Below are positions 53,975 to 63,800 of a stretch of DNA of 64,000 nucleotides, piece by piece. The DNA lies in the NCBI GenBank assembly GCA_030425705.1, contig JAUHZU010000005.1:62001-126000 (forward strand). Direction: 5' to 3'. A program made the position numbers and the translations under genes. Origin of the DNA: Phycisphaerae bacterium (GTDB lineage Bacteria > Planctomycetota > Phycisphaerae > Phycisphaerales > Phycisphaeraceae). Under the pieces are notes generated by a model that made no database searches, was not told the origin of the DNA, and saw nothing but the letters and a program-made list of their open reading frames with translations. Every line of letters starts with the position of its first letter. The stretch's first letter is position 1.

Positions 53975-54676
53975 CTACTCGATTTCACGGATGTACAGTT
54001 CGCGCCAGCGGACCTCGTACGGCCCGGTGCCACGGCCGATGCCGTGGACCTGCAGGCCGATGACGCCTTCGCCGTAGTGCCCGTCGTAGTCCTCGGTGAC
54101 CTCGACGTCGGCGATGAGCGTGCCGTTGATCCAGGTGCGGATGCGTCGGCCCTCGGCGAGGACGCGGTACTGGTTCCACTCGCCGTTGCGGAAGTGGTCG
54201 TGCTGGCGCTTGGCCGGGTCGTCGGACTCGGGCTCGGGGGAGATCCACCCGCCGCTCGCCTCGCCGTAGATATAGCCCGCCTGGCCGGGGCCGGCCTCGA
54301 CCTCGACCTGCGGCCCGCGGAGCACCCCGCCGTGCGGCTCGTTCGCGTTGCCGTTGGTCCGGCTGCGGATCTGCACGCCGGAGTTGAGCGCGTCGTCGAC
54401 CATCACCTCGAAGCGCAGCTCGAAGTCGCGGTAGGTCGCGGGCGAGCAGAGGAAAGTGTTGGGGCTGCCGTCGGCGGTCGTGCCGACGATCGCGCCGTCT
54501 TCGATGCGGTAGGTCGCGAAGCCGGTGACCTTGGTCCAGTCGTCGATGGACTCGCCGTCGAACAGCGCGACCCAGCCGTCGCCCTCGGGCTGGTCGGCGT
54601 GGGTCGGGGTCACGGGCGCGGCGAGCGTGAAGGTCAGGACGGCGGACAAGGCGATCAGGGCAAGCGCAAAACGCAT
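53975..54676 (-). CDS. Exported DUF1080 (3-keto-disaccharide hydrolase-type) protein
   Basis: 233 residues with a signal peptide (RFALALIALSAVLTFTLA). The DUF1080 concanavalin-like fold is recognised by GWVALFDGESIDDWTKV, FLCSPATYRDFELRFEVMV, NSGVQIRSR, GPQVEVEAG and NEYRVLAEG-like WNQYRVLAEGRRIRTWINGT. Family members hydrolyse 3-keto sugars or carry glycans in planctomycetes and Bacteroidetes. It lies next to a very large PVC-type cytochrome c protein on the same strand, a known pairing in the carbohydrate gene sets of this phylum. Confidence 0.9.
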   Translation of the reverse strand: MRFALALIALSAVLTFTLAAPVTPTHADQPEGDGWVALFDGESIDDWTKVTGFATYRIEDGAIVGTTADGSPNTFLCSPATYRDFELRFEVMVDDALNSGVQIRSRTNGNANEPHGGVLRGPQVEVEAGPGQAGYIYGEASGGWISPEPESDDPAKRQHDHFRNGEWNQYRVLAEGRRIRTWINGTLIADVEVTEDYDGHYGEGVIGLQVHGIGRGTGPYEVRWRELYIREIE

Positions 54677-54786
54677 CGGTTACTCACGGGTTAGAGGGTG
54701 TCGGGACAACCAACAGACAGCCGGACGGGCCCGGGGATTACAGCCGGTCGCGACGAACCGCGTTACGTGGTCTGCCGCCGCGATTC

Positions 54787-54858
54787 TAGCCGCCGCGTCA
54801 CACGCGGCGGGGCTCGGCGGGTGCTGGAGTGTCCCCGCCGCGTGTGACGCGGCGGCTA
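54787..54858. repeat. Palindromic repeat, copies 3 and 4 as an inverted pair
   Basis: Copy 3 (54790-54810, inverted) and copy 4 (54835-54855) of the CGCCGCGTGTGACGCGGCG element face each other about 20 bases apart. Their flanks extend the match to 26-base perfect inverted arms. The pair sits between the cytochrome gene stop and the DUF1080 gene start. Confidence 0.85.
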
Positions 54859-54878
54859 ACGAATGGCGCAGGGAACGG

Positions 54879-57800
54879 TCACGCCTTCTGGTTGACGAGG
54901 TAGACCAGCAGGGCGAAGCCCATGAGCCCGGCGGTGATGCCGAGTAGGAAGATGGGCATCACAAACGCGTGGTTCCAGGCGGCGCCGGGGTTGTGGACGG
55001 CCGGGCCGTCATAGCCCGCGCCGCCGGCGGCCAGCGCCGGGCCGGTAGACTCGGAGGCGGGGCCGCGGCCGTCCTGCAGCGCACGGAGGTAGGCGACCAG
55101 GTCGCGCAGCTCGCGGGCGCTGAGCCGGTCGGCCATGGTCGGCATGAGCGAGGTGTCCTGCACGGTGCGCTTGGTGATCGCCGCGGCGGGCAGCTCTTCG
55201 AGGTCGCCGTTGCCGTTGGCGAGCGTGACGACTTCACTGGTTTCGCTGACGATGCGGCCGGCCTTGATGTTGCCGTTGTTGAGGGTGAGGGTGACGGACT
55301 GGTAGCCGTCGGCGATGACCGCGCCGGGGTCGAGCAGGGCCTGGAGCAGATAGGGCGCGGGCTGGTCCGATCCGACGTGCGCGAGCATCGGGCCGACCGC
55401 GCCGCCGCCGTCGTCCTCGGCGAAGGCGTGGCAGCGGAGGCAGTTGGCGTTCTCGTTCTGGTAGGCGAGCACCCGACCACGCTCGGGGTCGCCGCCGGCG
55501 AGGAGGGTGTCGGCGACGAAGCCGTCGTACGGGCTCGGGTTCAGGTTGCGGTAGTCCGTCGCACGGCCGGCGACGTTCGGGTCGGGGCTGCGGCGGACGG
55601 ACTGGTACGCCTCGAGGCGCAGCGCGGGATCGACATCGCCCCGCTTCAGCCGCAGCGAGAGGTCGGCGATGGCCTGGATGGCGTCGGGGAAGTCGGCCGC
55701 GTCGTCACCGTGCGCGAGCGCGGCGAGCTGGGTGATCGCCTGCTGCTGCTCGGCGGTGCTGCCCTGCGTCAGCGCGTTAAGGTAGCTACGGAGCGCGGCG
55801 GTGGCGTCGAGATCGGTGAGCAGCGCGCGGGCGTGGTTCTTGAGCTCGTCGGACGTGTCCGCCAGGTCGGCGAGGACGGCGAGCGACTCGGCCGTCGCCG
55901 GGTCATCGGGGTAACGGTCGGCGAGCAGGTCAGCGGCGGTACGGCGGAGCAGCTCGGCGGCGTCGGTGTTGAGCGCGACCGAGCCGAGCTCGTCGGCGGA
56001 GGCGGCGGTGACGTACTTGAGGCGCATCGCCGCGGCGAGCCCGGCCAACTCTTCGTCGCCCTGCGCGGCGGCCTCGATCGCGTCGATGTGCGCGGCGAAT
56101 GCGGCGCGGGCTTCGCCGGCGTCGTGCGGCGGGCGGGGACGCCAGTGGCCCCAGACGCCCTCGCGGTGCTTGGTCTGGTCCCAGCCATCGAGTTCGGTGA
56201 TGGCGAGCCTGCGCCAGGGGGCATCGAACGCGGGGTCGCCCGCCATGCGTGCAAGCCGGTCGGCCTGCGCCGCGCCGCCGAGCTGGGCATTGGCCTCGAT
56301 CACCCGGCGGAGGACGGGCTCGATGCGCAGGTTCTCGGGGGGCGAGAGCCCGCGACGGTCTTCCTTGGTGATGTCCGGGCCCAACGTGCCGGCATGCTCC
56401 CGATCGAAGAGCGCCGCCAGGGCCGGCATGGCCTCCGCGACCTGCATGTCATAGATCGCACGCGCGGCCTCGGCGACGACCATGAGCCCCGGGTAGCCCA
56501 GGAAATCCGCGAGCCGGGGGTCGGCGATGTGCCGCAACGCAAGGACCATGCCCAGCCGTCCGCCCTCGTTCAAGATCGGGCTCGAAGACGTGGTCAGGAC
56601 ACGCTCCCAATAGTCGTACACCTCGTCCGCCGGCATCAGCGACAACGCATAGCTCCCCGCGTGCCGGAGCATCGGGTCTTCGCAGTCGTTGCGTGCCAGC
56701 ATCATGAGGATGTCGCCGACGGCTTCGACCGCCTGCGTCTTGCCCAGCGCCAGCGCCGCATAAAACCGGGCCTGCGGGTGTTCGTCGCGCAGCAGTGCGG
56801 TGTACCGCTCCGTCGCTTCATAGCGCAGGTCGCCCAGTGTCTTCACGGCCTGTGTCCGCACCTGCGGGTCGGCGTCTGTCAGCAACGGCGCGATCGCGTC
56901 GGCAACTCCCGGCTCACGCCGAGCGATCATGCCCAGCGTCCAGATGGCATGGATGCGCTGCAACTGCGGGATGTCGGTGTTCTGCGCAGCGTCGGCGAGC
57001 ATGCCCGCCGCACCCTCGTGCTTCGCGACTTCGTACTGTGCATGCAGCCGGACGCGTTGGTCGGCGTGGCCCAGCAAGGCGATCAGTTCCTCTGTTCCGC
57101 GGTGGGCAAACCCCTCCACAAACAACGCCTGTACCTCCGCGATCAGCGCGGCCTGCAGCGCATCCGCGTGCACCGCCTCGTTCGTCAGCGTGTAGATAAA
57201 ACCATTGGGGTTCGGCGACCAGCCGCCGCCCCAGTCGCTCAGGTACAGCCGGCCGTCGTAACCCCAGCACACGTCCGTCACCGTCTTGCCCGTCACCGGC
57301 GTATCCACCCGCGCAACGCGCGACCACGCGCCGTCCGGCTCGACGAGCACGTGCCGCACCTCCCCCGGGAAGTTGGCCATGAGGAACGACCCGTTCGCCG
57401 GGTAGCTGTCGCCCGTCCCCGGGTAGTGCGCCAGCCCCGACGGGCCGTAGCCCACGTGCGCGATCGGCGGGATGATCCACGCCGGCTGTGTCGGGTCGTC
57501 GCTCCCCCGGCGGAGTTCCCACATCTTCTCGCGCAGCCACGGGCCGCGGTCCGGCAGGGACTGCACATCCTGGTGCCAGCCCGAGTCGCCGCCCTCCACC
57601 AAATGAACAAACCGCGCCTTGTCGCCCGCGTCGCAGTTGTTGTCGCCGGTGTACAGGTTGCCGTAATTGTCGAACGCGAGCTCCTGCGGGTTGCGCAGCC
57701 CGATGTGGAACACCTCCAGCCCGCTGCCGTCGGGCCACATGCGGAACACCGCGCCGCGCTCGGGCGCGTACAGGTGCTCGCCCTCCTGGTTGGTGATGTT

Positions 57801-58556
57801 GAACCCGCGGTCGCCCATCGAAAAATAGATGCGGCCGTCCGGCCCCATGACCAGGCCGTGCAGGTCGTGCCCGTAGAACGCCCAGCGGATGCCATACCCG
57901 TAAGACAGCGACGCGCGCTCGCCGGGCGTTGCTTCGTCCGCGTCGCCATCACCGTCCACATCTTCCAGCCGCCAGACGTGCGGGATGCAGGTGTAGTACA
58001 GCCCTCCGTCGAGCCAGAGCAGCCCCGCGCCGATCCCGTCCAGCGGGTCGTTGAACCCGCCGGCGAACACGGCCGAGTCGTCGGCCACGCCGTCGCCGTC
58101 CGTGTCGCGCACGAGGCGGACCCGGTCCTCGGTCCGCGTGAAGAAGTCCGGCTCGAACGCGCCCTCGGCGACCCACCGGTTGATCTGCGCCAGCCGGTCC
58201 TCCACCGACGTCATCTGCAGGTCCTCTTCCACGCCGTTGAGGTGGCCCAGGTTCCGTGTGTCGCTCACGGCGTTGCCCGCGCGGTCCGACTCGGCCACGT
58301 ACACGTTGCCCCACGGGTCGATGCAGATCGCCACCGGGCTCTGCGTCAGGCCGACCGCCGCCCACACCCGTTCGGTCCGCGCGACGCCGTCGGCCTCCGC
58401 CGGCGGTGCCGCGTCCCCCGGCCCCTCGCCGTGCGCCCCGGCCCCGCCTTTTTCCTGCGCAAGCACCGCGCTGCCGGCACCCGGCCGGGCACACAGCCCC
58501 ACCAGCGCGATCAGCGCCAGCCACAGCACACCCGCCCCGCCCACCCGCCGACCCAT
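54879..58556 (-). CDS. PVC-type cytochrome c / HEAT-repeat / membrane-bound dehydrogenase protein
   Basis: 1225 residues from the ATG at 58556; a TTG six codons upstream is also in frame. After a signal peptide (GVLWLALIALVGLCARPGAGSA) a beta-propeller dehydrogenase domain (about 60-440) carries NVYVAESDRAGN, FSMGDRGFN, RNPQELAFDNYGNLYTGDN and YLSDWGGGW. HEAT repeats span about 460-980. A heme c domain has NCLRCHAF (CxxCH) near 1067 and an LMP heme Met near 1150. A last helix (FLLGITAGLMGFALLVYLV) anchors it. It likely passes electrons from sugar oxidation. A TAAAAT box occurs about 85 bases upstream. Confidence 0.88.
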   Translation of the reverse strand: MGRRVGGAGVLWLALIALVGLCARPGAGSAVLAQEKGGAGAHGEGPGDAAPPAEADGVARTERVWAAVGLTQSPVAICIDPWGNVYVAESDRAGNAVSDTRNLGHLNGVEEDLQMTSVEDRLAQINRWVAEGAFEPDFFTRTEDRVRLVRDTDGDGVADDSAVFAGGFNDPLDGIGAGLLWLDGGLYYTCIPHVWRLEDVDGDGDADEATPGERASLSYGYGIRWAFYGHDLHGLVMGPDGRIYFSMGDRGFNITNQEGEHLYAPERGAVFRMWPDGSGLEVFHIGLRNPQELAFDNYGNLYTGDNNCDAGDKARFVHLVEGGDSGWHQDVQSLPDRGPWLREKMWELRRGSDDPTQPAWIIPPIAHVGYGPSGLAHYPGTGDSYPANGSFLMANFPGEVRHVLVEPDGAWSRVARVDTPVTGKTVTDVCWGYDGRLYLSDWGGGWSPNPNGFIYTLTNEAVHADALQAALIAEVQALFVEGFAHRGTEELIALLGHADQRVRLHAQYEVAKHEGAAGMLADAAQNTDIPQLQRIHAIWTLGMIARREPGVADAIAPLLTDADPQVRTQAVKTLGDLRYEATERYTALLRDEHPQARFYAALALGKTQAVEAVGDILMMLARNDCEDPMLRHAGSYALSLMPADEVYDYWERVLTTSSSPILNEGGRLGMVLALRHIADPRLADFLGYPGLMVVAEAARAIYDMQVAEAMPALAALFDREHAGTLGPDITKEDRRGLSPPENLRIEPVLRRVIEANAQLGGAAQADRLARMAGDPAFDAPWRRLAITELDGWDQTKHREGVWGHWRPRPPHDAGEARAAFAAHIDAIEAAAQGDEELAGLAAAMRLKYVTAASADELGSVALNTDAAELLRRTAADLLADRYPDDPATAESLAVLADLADTSDELKNHARALLTDLDATAALRSYLNALTQGSTAEQQQAITQLAALAHGDDAADFPDAIQAIADLSLRLKRGDVDPALRLEAYQSVRRSPDPNVAGRATDYRNLNPSPYDGFVADTLLAGGDPERGRVLAYQNENANCLRCHAFAEDDGGGAVGPMLAHVGSDQPAPYLLQALLDPGAVIADGYQSVTLTLNNGNIKAGRIVSETSEVVTLANGNGDLEELPAAAITKRTVQDTSLMPTMADRLSARELRDLVAYLRALQDGRGPASESTGPALAAGGAGYDGPAVHNPGAAWNHAFVMPIFLLGITAGLMGFALLVYLVNQKA

Positions 58557-58738
58557 CGCCTGTTCGCTGTCCAACGCCTGTCCCTTCGGTCAGTCCATCA
58601 CCACGGCACACCCGCCAACAGGCACGCCCAAGCCGGGCATTTTAGGGCAATCCGGCCCCTAGGTGCGAGGAGACGTAGTCGCTGCGGATGGAAAACAACG
58701 CCCCCGCAGGACCGTTCTCAAACAGCTCCATGGACGGA

Positions 58739-58996
58739 TCAGCCGTGCTTGGTAAGCGCCCGGCGCTTGATGAAGTCCCAAAGCCCCGCGTACTTCTGTC
58801 CATCATCGACATAGTGCTCGATCACATAGAACACAAAGTAGTAGCAACGACAGAATGACCACACCGCGATCGCGAGAAGCAGCACTATCTTCCACGAAAA
58901 CGCCTCGACTAACAGCCCCGCCGACGCGAGCACCCCGGCCACAAGGAATAGCACACCCTTGAAGTAGATCACCTTTGGGTTCTTCAGGTCGGCCAC
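58739..58996 (-). CDS. Small two-helix membrane protein
   Basis: 85 residues from a GTG at 58996, chosen because AGGAAGGA stands about 7 bases before it; an ATG 13 codons upstream is also in frame. The helices are FKGVLFLVAGVLASAGLLVEA and IVLLLAIAVWSFCRCYYFVFYV, with a polar C-terminus (HYVDDGQKYAGLWDFIKRRALTKHG). The DNA is less GC-rich than the rest of the window. No family is recognised. Confidence 0.55.
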   Translation of the reverse strand: MADLKNPKVIYFKGVLFLVAGVLASAGLLVEAFSWKIVLLLAIAVWSFCRCYYFVFYVIEHYVDDGQKYAGLWDFIKRRALTKHG

Positions 58997-59050
58997 TGCT
59001 CGTCCTTCCTGTTTTACGCGCTGGAGGGTTCTCAACGTGTCATAAGTCGG

Positions 59051-60664
59051 CTACCGACGTAGTCGGCCGGAGCGCAAGAGCAGTACTCCACCGAGCCCCA
59101 TACACAACAAGGCCGAAGAAGGCTCTGGCACTGTTGCCGAAAAAATGCCTTCGCTGCCATCAGCGAAAGCGAGGAAGAACACGATCGGCTGATCCGTTCC
59201 GTCGTTGACTAAATCGCCTCGGACAGCCAGTTCAACCTCATGGACAAGGCGAAAATCATCGATTAGTGGATCGATATTGACATCAAACATCTGCCCCTGA
59301 CGCACTACAAGGCGAATCATGCCATCGGGCGTTGCCACCCAGATCCCCTCATCCTGACTACTGGTGACACCATCGACTTCTGCATGGAAAATCACGCGGC
59401 CAGCCTCATCCATATAGGCGGTCTTAAACAGATGGAAGAACGCATCGTCCTCGCCATACGGCGCGATCTCACCCGACTGCGCCACGAGGCCGAGATCGCC
59501 GTCACGTTGTGCCCAAACGCCTCGCCCAACGCTGCCGTCGGGGCGTTCGATGTCGGCACGGATTGCAAAATCCCCTTCGGAGTTCATGGAAGGCATTGTA
59601 AGACCGCTGAAGACTACCCCGGGAGCTGTGCCCGGAGCACCCTGTCCTTCACGAACCACCTCACCAATCCCCTCAAGAAAAACAAACGTGCGGATCTCCA
59701 TCTCGGGGGAGTTGTCACGCGCAACACCGTGGTACATGATCTGCCCATCACCAAAGAACACGGGGACGCCGATCAGATTGATGATCTGTTCTGTGCCGCC
59801 CGTACCCGGCAGGTCATCTCCCAGCCGAGCCACCTGCCTAAGGACACCGTTTTCACTAACCCAGAAGCTCAAATCATTGACATTGCTCTCGGTGTCGGGA
59901 CCAAGAATGTCAGCAATAAACGCGACTGCCCCCGAATCGTGCAGATAAGTTTGGCCCGAAGTGTGAATAAAGATGTAGTCATTGGATAGGCCCGGTGGGG
60001 TCAGGCCATCAAGCGAAACCAACTCCAACGCACCGGGCTCGCCCGTCCAGATGCCCGGGTACGAACTCTCGATCGATGGTCCGATCGCCTCCAGGTCTGC
60101 ACCGAATGAAACCACACCCGAACTATTGATCGCGGAGTGTCCGAGGAAGGTCTCGAAATCTGTGAAGGTTGCCCCCGGCGCGACTGAATTGGACCTTACG
60201 ACCAGTTCCAAACCATTGGGGCCGGTACGCCATATTCCTCGGCTATTGGCACTCGTTACCCCGGGGCCGGTGATGAACGCATCAAAAACAATATCGCCAT
60301 GTACATTCATGTACGGACGACTGTCAAAAACACTAAAAGTCACACCGGAGGTTGTTCCCGGTGCCTGATCGCCTTGACGAGCTATCAACATCATCGCTCC
60401 AGACGCATTCGACCAGATCGCATCATTATTCAGGTTATCCGTGTTCGCACCCACAATCGTCCCGTGAAACACAACTGCACCATTGCCGTTTACGACGGGC
60501 CGAGAGAGTGTTTCATAGAACTGACCAGCAGGTGCACCTGCGACGGCAGTTCCAGTCAAGGCGAGCGTTTGAAACTCTAAAGGCGGCACCGCGTCACCCG
60601 CGAAAGCAAGACCCGATACTACTGCATTCATCATGGTAGATAAGGCGAATGTCCGAAAAATCAT
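59051..60664 (-). CDS. PEP-CTERM protein with NxxGxxxF repeats
   Basis: 537 residues. A signal-like start (FRTFALSTMMNAVVSGLAFA) is followed by repeated units carrying N-x-x-G-x-x-x-F motifs (NGNGAVVF, NVHGDIVF, NSSGVVSF, NSEGDFAI and DEAGRVIF), as in the choice-of-anchor NxxGxxxF family. It ends in a PEP-CTERM signal (VPEPSSALLCMGLGGVLLLRSGRLRR). GGGAG lies 8 bases before the ATG. The DNA is clearly AT-richer than flanking genes, suggesting recent transfer. It is exported and probably linked to exosortase processing. Confidence 0.85.
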   Translation of the reverse strand: MIFRTFALSTMMNAVVSGLAFAGDAVPPLEFQTLALTGTAVAGAPAGQFYETLSRPVVNGNGAVVFHGTIVGANTDNLNNDAIWSNASGAMMLIARQGDQAPGTTSGVTFSVFDSRPYMNVHGDIVFDAFITGPGVTSANSRGIWRTGPNGLELVVRSNSVAPGATFTDFETFLGHSAINSSGVVSFGADLEAIGPSIESSYPGIWTGEPGALELVSLDGLTPPGLSNDYIFIHTSGQTYLHDSGAVAFIADILGPDTESNVNDLSFWVSENGVLRQVARLGDDLPGTGGTEQIINLIGVPVFFGDGQIMYHGVARDNSPEMEIRTFVFLEGIGEVVREGQGAPGTAPGVVFSGLTMPSMNSEGDFAIRADIERPDGSVGRGVWAQRDGDLGLVAQSGEIAPYGEDDAFFHLFKTAYMDEAGRVIFHAEVDGVTSSQDEGIWVATPDGMIRLVVRQGQMFDVNIDPLIDDFRLVHEVELAVRGDLVNDGTDQPIVFFLAFADGSEGIFSATVPEPSSALLCMGLGGVLLLRSGRLRR

Positions 60665-60798
60665 CTCTAATCTCCCTACGAAACCGGAAAAACAACAAAC
60701 AATGTAATAGTGTAATCCCGCGTGGCTGAAATGTAACGAAAATTTGAGCCCCCAATGAAATCTGTGCTCGATTCGGAGGGTCCGGGTGTAACTAACTG

Positions 60799-60828
60799 AA
60801 AAAAAGCCCCGCGCATACGCACGGGGCT
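60799..60828 (-). terminator. Intrinsic terminator after rpoC
   Basis: Read on the reverse strand, a stem of AGCCCCGTGC with GCGCGGGGCT (10 pairs, one G-T) closes a GTAT loop and is followed by six to seven U residues. It lies about 50 bases after the rpoC stop. Confidence 0.85.
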
Positions 60829-60878
60829 AAGTATAAATCGCATGTCGTACGGCACCCGCTGTGATGGGCAGCCCATCC

Positions 60879-63800
60879 TTACTTCGGCGGCTTGCCGTTG
60901 GCTTCGTCGCCGAGGAGCTGGGCGACGAGCTTGGAGTCGCCGACGGTCGTGCCGGCCGCGACCTCTTCGGGGGCGAGGGCGCCGGCGAGTTCGGCGATCT
61001 CTGCGGCGGCGGCGATCTCTTCCTCTACCGAGAGCTGCTCGGGCTGGGCGGGCTCGGCGAGGTAGGTGATGCCCATCTTCTGGTACTCGCGGAAGCCCGT
61101 GCCGACGGGGATGAGGTGGCCCAGCAGCACGTTTTCCTTGAGGCCCTGGAGCACGTCGGACTTGCCGGCGAGCGCGGCCTCGGTCAGCACCTTCGTGGTT
61201 TCCTGGAAGGACGCACCGGACAGGAACGACTCGGACTGGAGCGAGGCCTTGGTGATGCCCAGCAGCAGGGTCTGGCCGACAGCCGGCTTGCACTTGACGC
61301 CCTTGGCGGGGTTCTTGCCGTCGGCTTCGAGCTTGGCGTTGGTGTCCTTAAGCTCGTCCTTGGACAGGATGTGGCCGACGGGCAGCGACGCGTCGCCGGG
61401 GTCCTTGATCTTGATCGAGGTGGCGGCGGCGGTGATGGCCTGGCGGAAGCGGTACTTGTCGATCACTTCGTTGGGCAGCAGGCCGGTGTCGCCGGGCATG
61501 TCGATGCGGATCTTGCGGAGCATCTGGGCGAGGATGATCTCGATGTGCTTGTCGTCGATCTGGACGCCCTGGGCGCGGTAGACGTTCTGCACTTCCTCGA
61601 GGAGGTAGTTGAAGAGCGCTTCCTCGCCCTTGATGCGGAGGATGTCCTGGGGCACCATCGGGCCCTGGATGAGCGGGTCGCCGGCGTTGACGTACTCCCC
61701 GGCGTGGACGGAGAGGCCACGGTCCTGGGGGACGTGGTGGTCGACCTCGAGGCCCGAGTCGGACTTGACGATGACGGTCATCTTGCCCTTGCGCTTGTCG
61801 TTGCGGAGCTCGACGATGCCGGAGATCTCCGCCATGACGGCGGCGTCCTTGGGCTTGCGTGCCTCGAAGATCTCGGTGACGCGGGGCAGGCCGCCGACGA
61901 TGTCCGCGGAGCCGGAGGCCTCACGGGGCTGGCGGGCGATCATGTCGCCGGCCTTGACGGGGGTGCCTTCGGTGACGTCGATACGTGCCTTGGCGGGCAG
62001 GTAGTGGAAGTCGAGGATCTTGCCGTCCTCGTCTTCGACGACGAGGCGGGGGTGCATCTCGCCCTTGTGCTCGGTGACGACGAGCGCGGTGCCGCCGCCG
62101 GACTTCTTTTTCTTGCCGGCGGCCTGCTGGCCCTCGGCCTCGGTGCGGACGGTCTCGCCGACGATGACGTCTTCGAAGCGGATCTTGCCTTCCTTCTCGG
62201 CGAGGATGGGGGTCCGGTGCGGGTCCCAGTTGACGAGCAGGTCGCCGCGCTTGACGGTCTGGCCCGGCTTGACGCGGATGAAGGCGCCGTACTGGAGCGG
62301 GAACTTCTCGAGCTCCCGGCCCTTGTCGTCGAGGATGAGCAGCTCGCCGGAGCGCTTGAGGGGGACGAGGACGTCGTTGCCGTCTTCATCGGTGTTGGGG
62401 ACGGCGTTGGCGTCGCGGATCTCGACGGAGCCGTTGGAGCCGGCGACGAACTGGGTGTCGATGGTGTCGGTGGTGGCGACGCCGCCGGTGTGGAACGTCC
62501 GCATGGTGAGCTGTGTGCCGGGCTCGCCGATGGACTGAGCGGCGATGATGCCGACCGCGAGCCCGCGTTCGGCGAGCTTGCCGGTGGAGAGGTCCATGCC
62601 GTAGTCGAGCACGGAGATGCCGTGGCCGGCCTCGGTGGTGAGCGGGGAGCGGACGACGACGGCGTCGATGCCCAGGTCCTCGATCTTGCGAGCGGCCTCC
62701 ATGGTGATCATCTCGTTCTCGCGAACGATGGTCTCGTCGGTGATCGGGTTGACGATCGTCTCCCGCGCCACCCGGCCGAAGATCCGGTCGCGCAGCGGGA
62801 CGTCAACCTCTTCACCCTTGTAGAGCGCACGCTTGGTGATACCACGCTTGCTGCCGCAATCGTGCTCGGTGATGAACACGTTCTGGGCGACGTCGCAGAG
62901 CTTACGCGTCAGGTAGCCGGAGTCCGCGGTCTTCAGCGCGGTGTCGGCCAGCCCCTTACGCGCGCCGTGGGTCGACGAGAAGTACTCCAGAACCGACATG
63001 CCCTCGCGGGCGTTCGCGCGGATGGGCGTCTCGATGATCTCGCCGGACGGCTTAGCCATCAGGCCACGCATGCCCGCGAGCTGCTGGATCTGGCTGACGT
63101 TACCACGCGCACCCGAGTCCGACATCATCCACACCGGGTTGAGATACTTCATCCCCTCATCGGTGTTGATCGGGACGAGGTCGCCGTTCTCATCGCGGCG
63201 GTCGTTCTTCAGTTCGTCGAGCAGCTCGTCCTTGACGGCTTCCCGGCAGTGCGTCCACAGGTCCAGCAGCTGGTTGTAGCGTTCGCGTTCGGTGATGGCA
63301 CCGGCGTTGTACGCCTTCTCGATGCGGTCGACCTTCTTCTGGGTCTTGTCGATCAGCTCGTGCTTCTTCGCGGGGATGCGCAGGTCGGTGATGCCGAACG
63401 ACAGGCCGGACACCGTCGACTGCTTGAAGCCGGTCTCCTTCATCGCGTCCAGCAGCGCGATCGTCGCCGGGCGGCCGGCGTAGGCGTAGGTGTCGTCGAT
63501 GACGCGCGAGCAGCCCTTCTTGCCCAGGGCGCAGTTGTAGTACGGCATGCCCTCTTCGAGGATGTCGTTGAAGAACAGCCGGCCGATCGTCGTGATCACC
63601 CGCTCGTTCTCTGGCATCGGCTCGACGTCGCCCTTCTGGCTGTTAACCAGGCCGGAGTACCGGCCCTTGGGCAGGCGGACGACGATGGGCTCGTGGATGC
63701 CGATCTTCTTGACGTCGTAGGCCATGAGCGCCTCGGCGACGTCCTTGAACTCGCGGTATTGCCGGAGCTGCGCGACCTGCTCGTCGGTCGCATCGGTGCC

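Noticed and set aside
58639-58667. TAAAAT box upstream of the cytochrome gene as a full promoter
   Set aside because: The -10 box is good and its flank GCCGGGCATTTTAGGG matches that of the tRNA-Lys promoter, but no acceptable -35 box is present at 16-18 bases.
54969-58814. Very long open frame on the + strand opposite the cytochrome gene
   Set aside because: It mirrors the codon pattern of the real gene, has no signal or domain and is rich in Arg, Val and Gly, as expected for antisense frames in GC-rich DNA.
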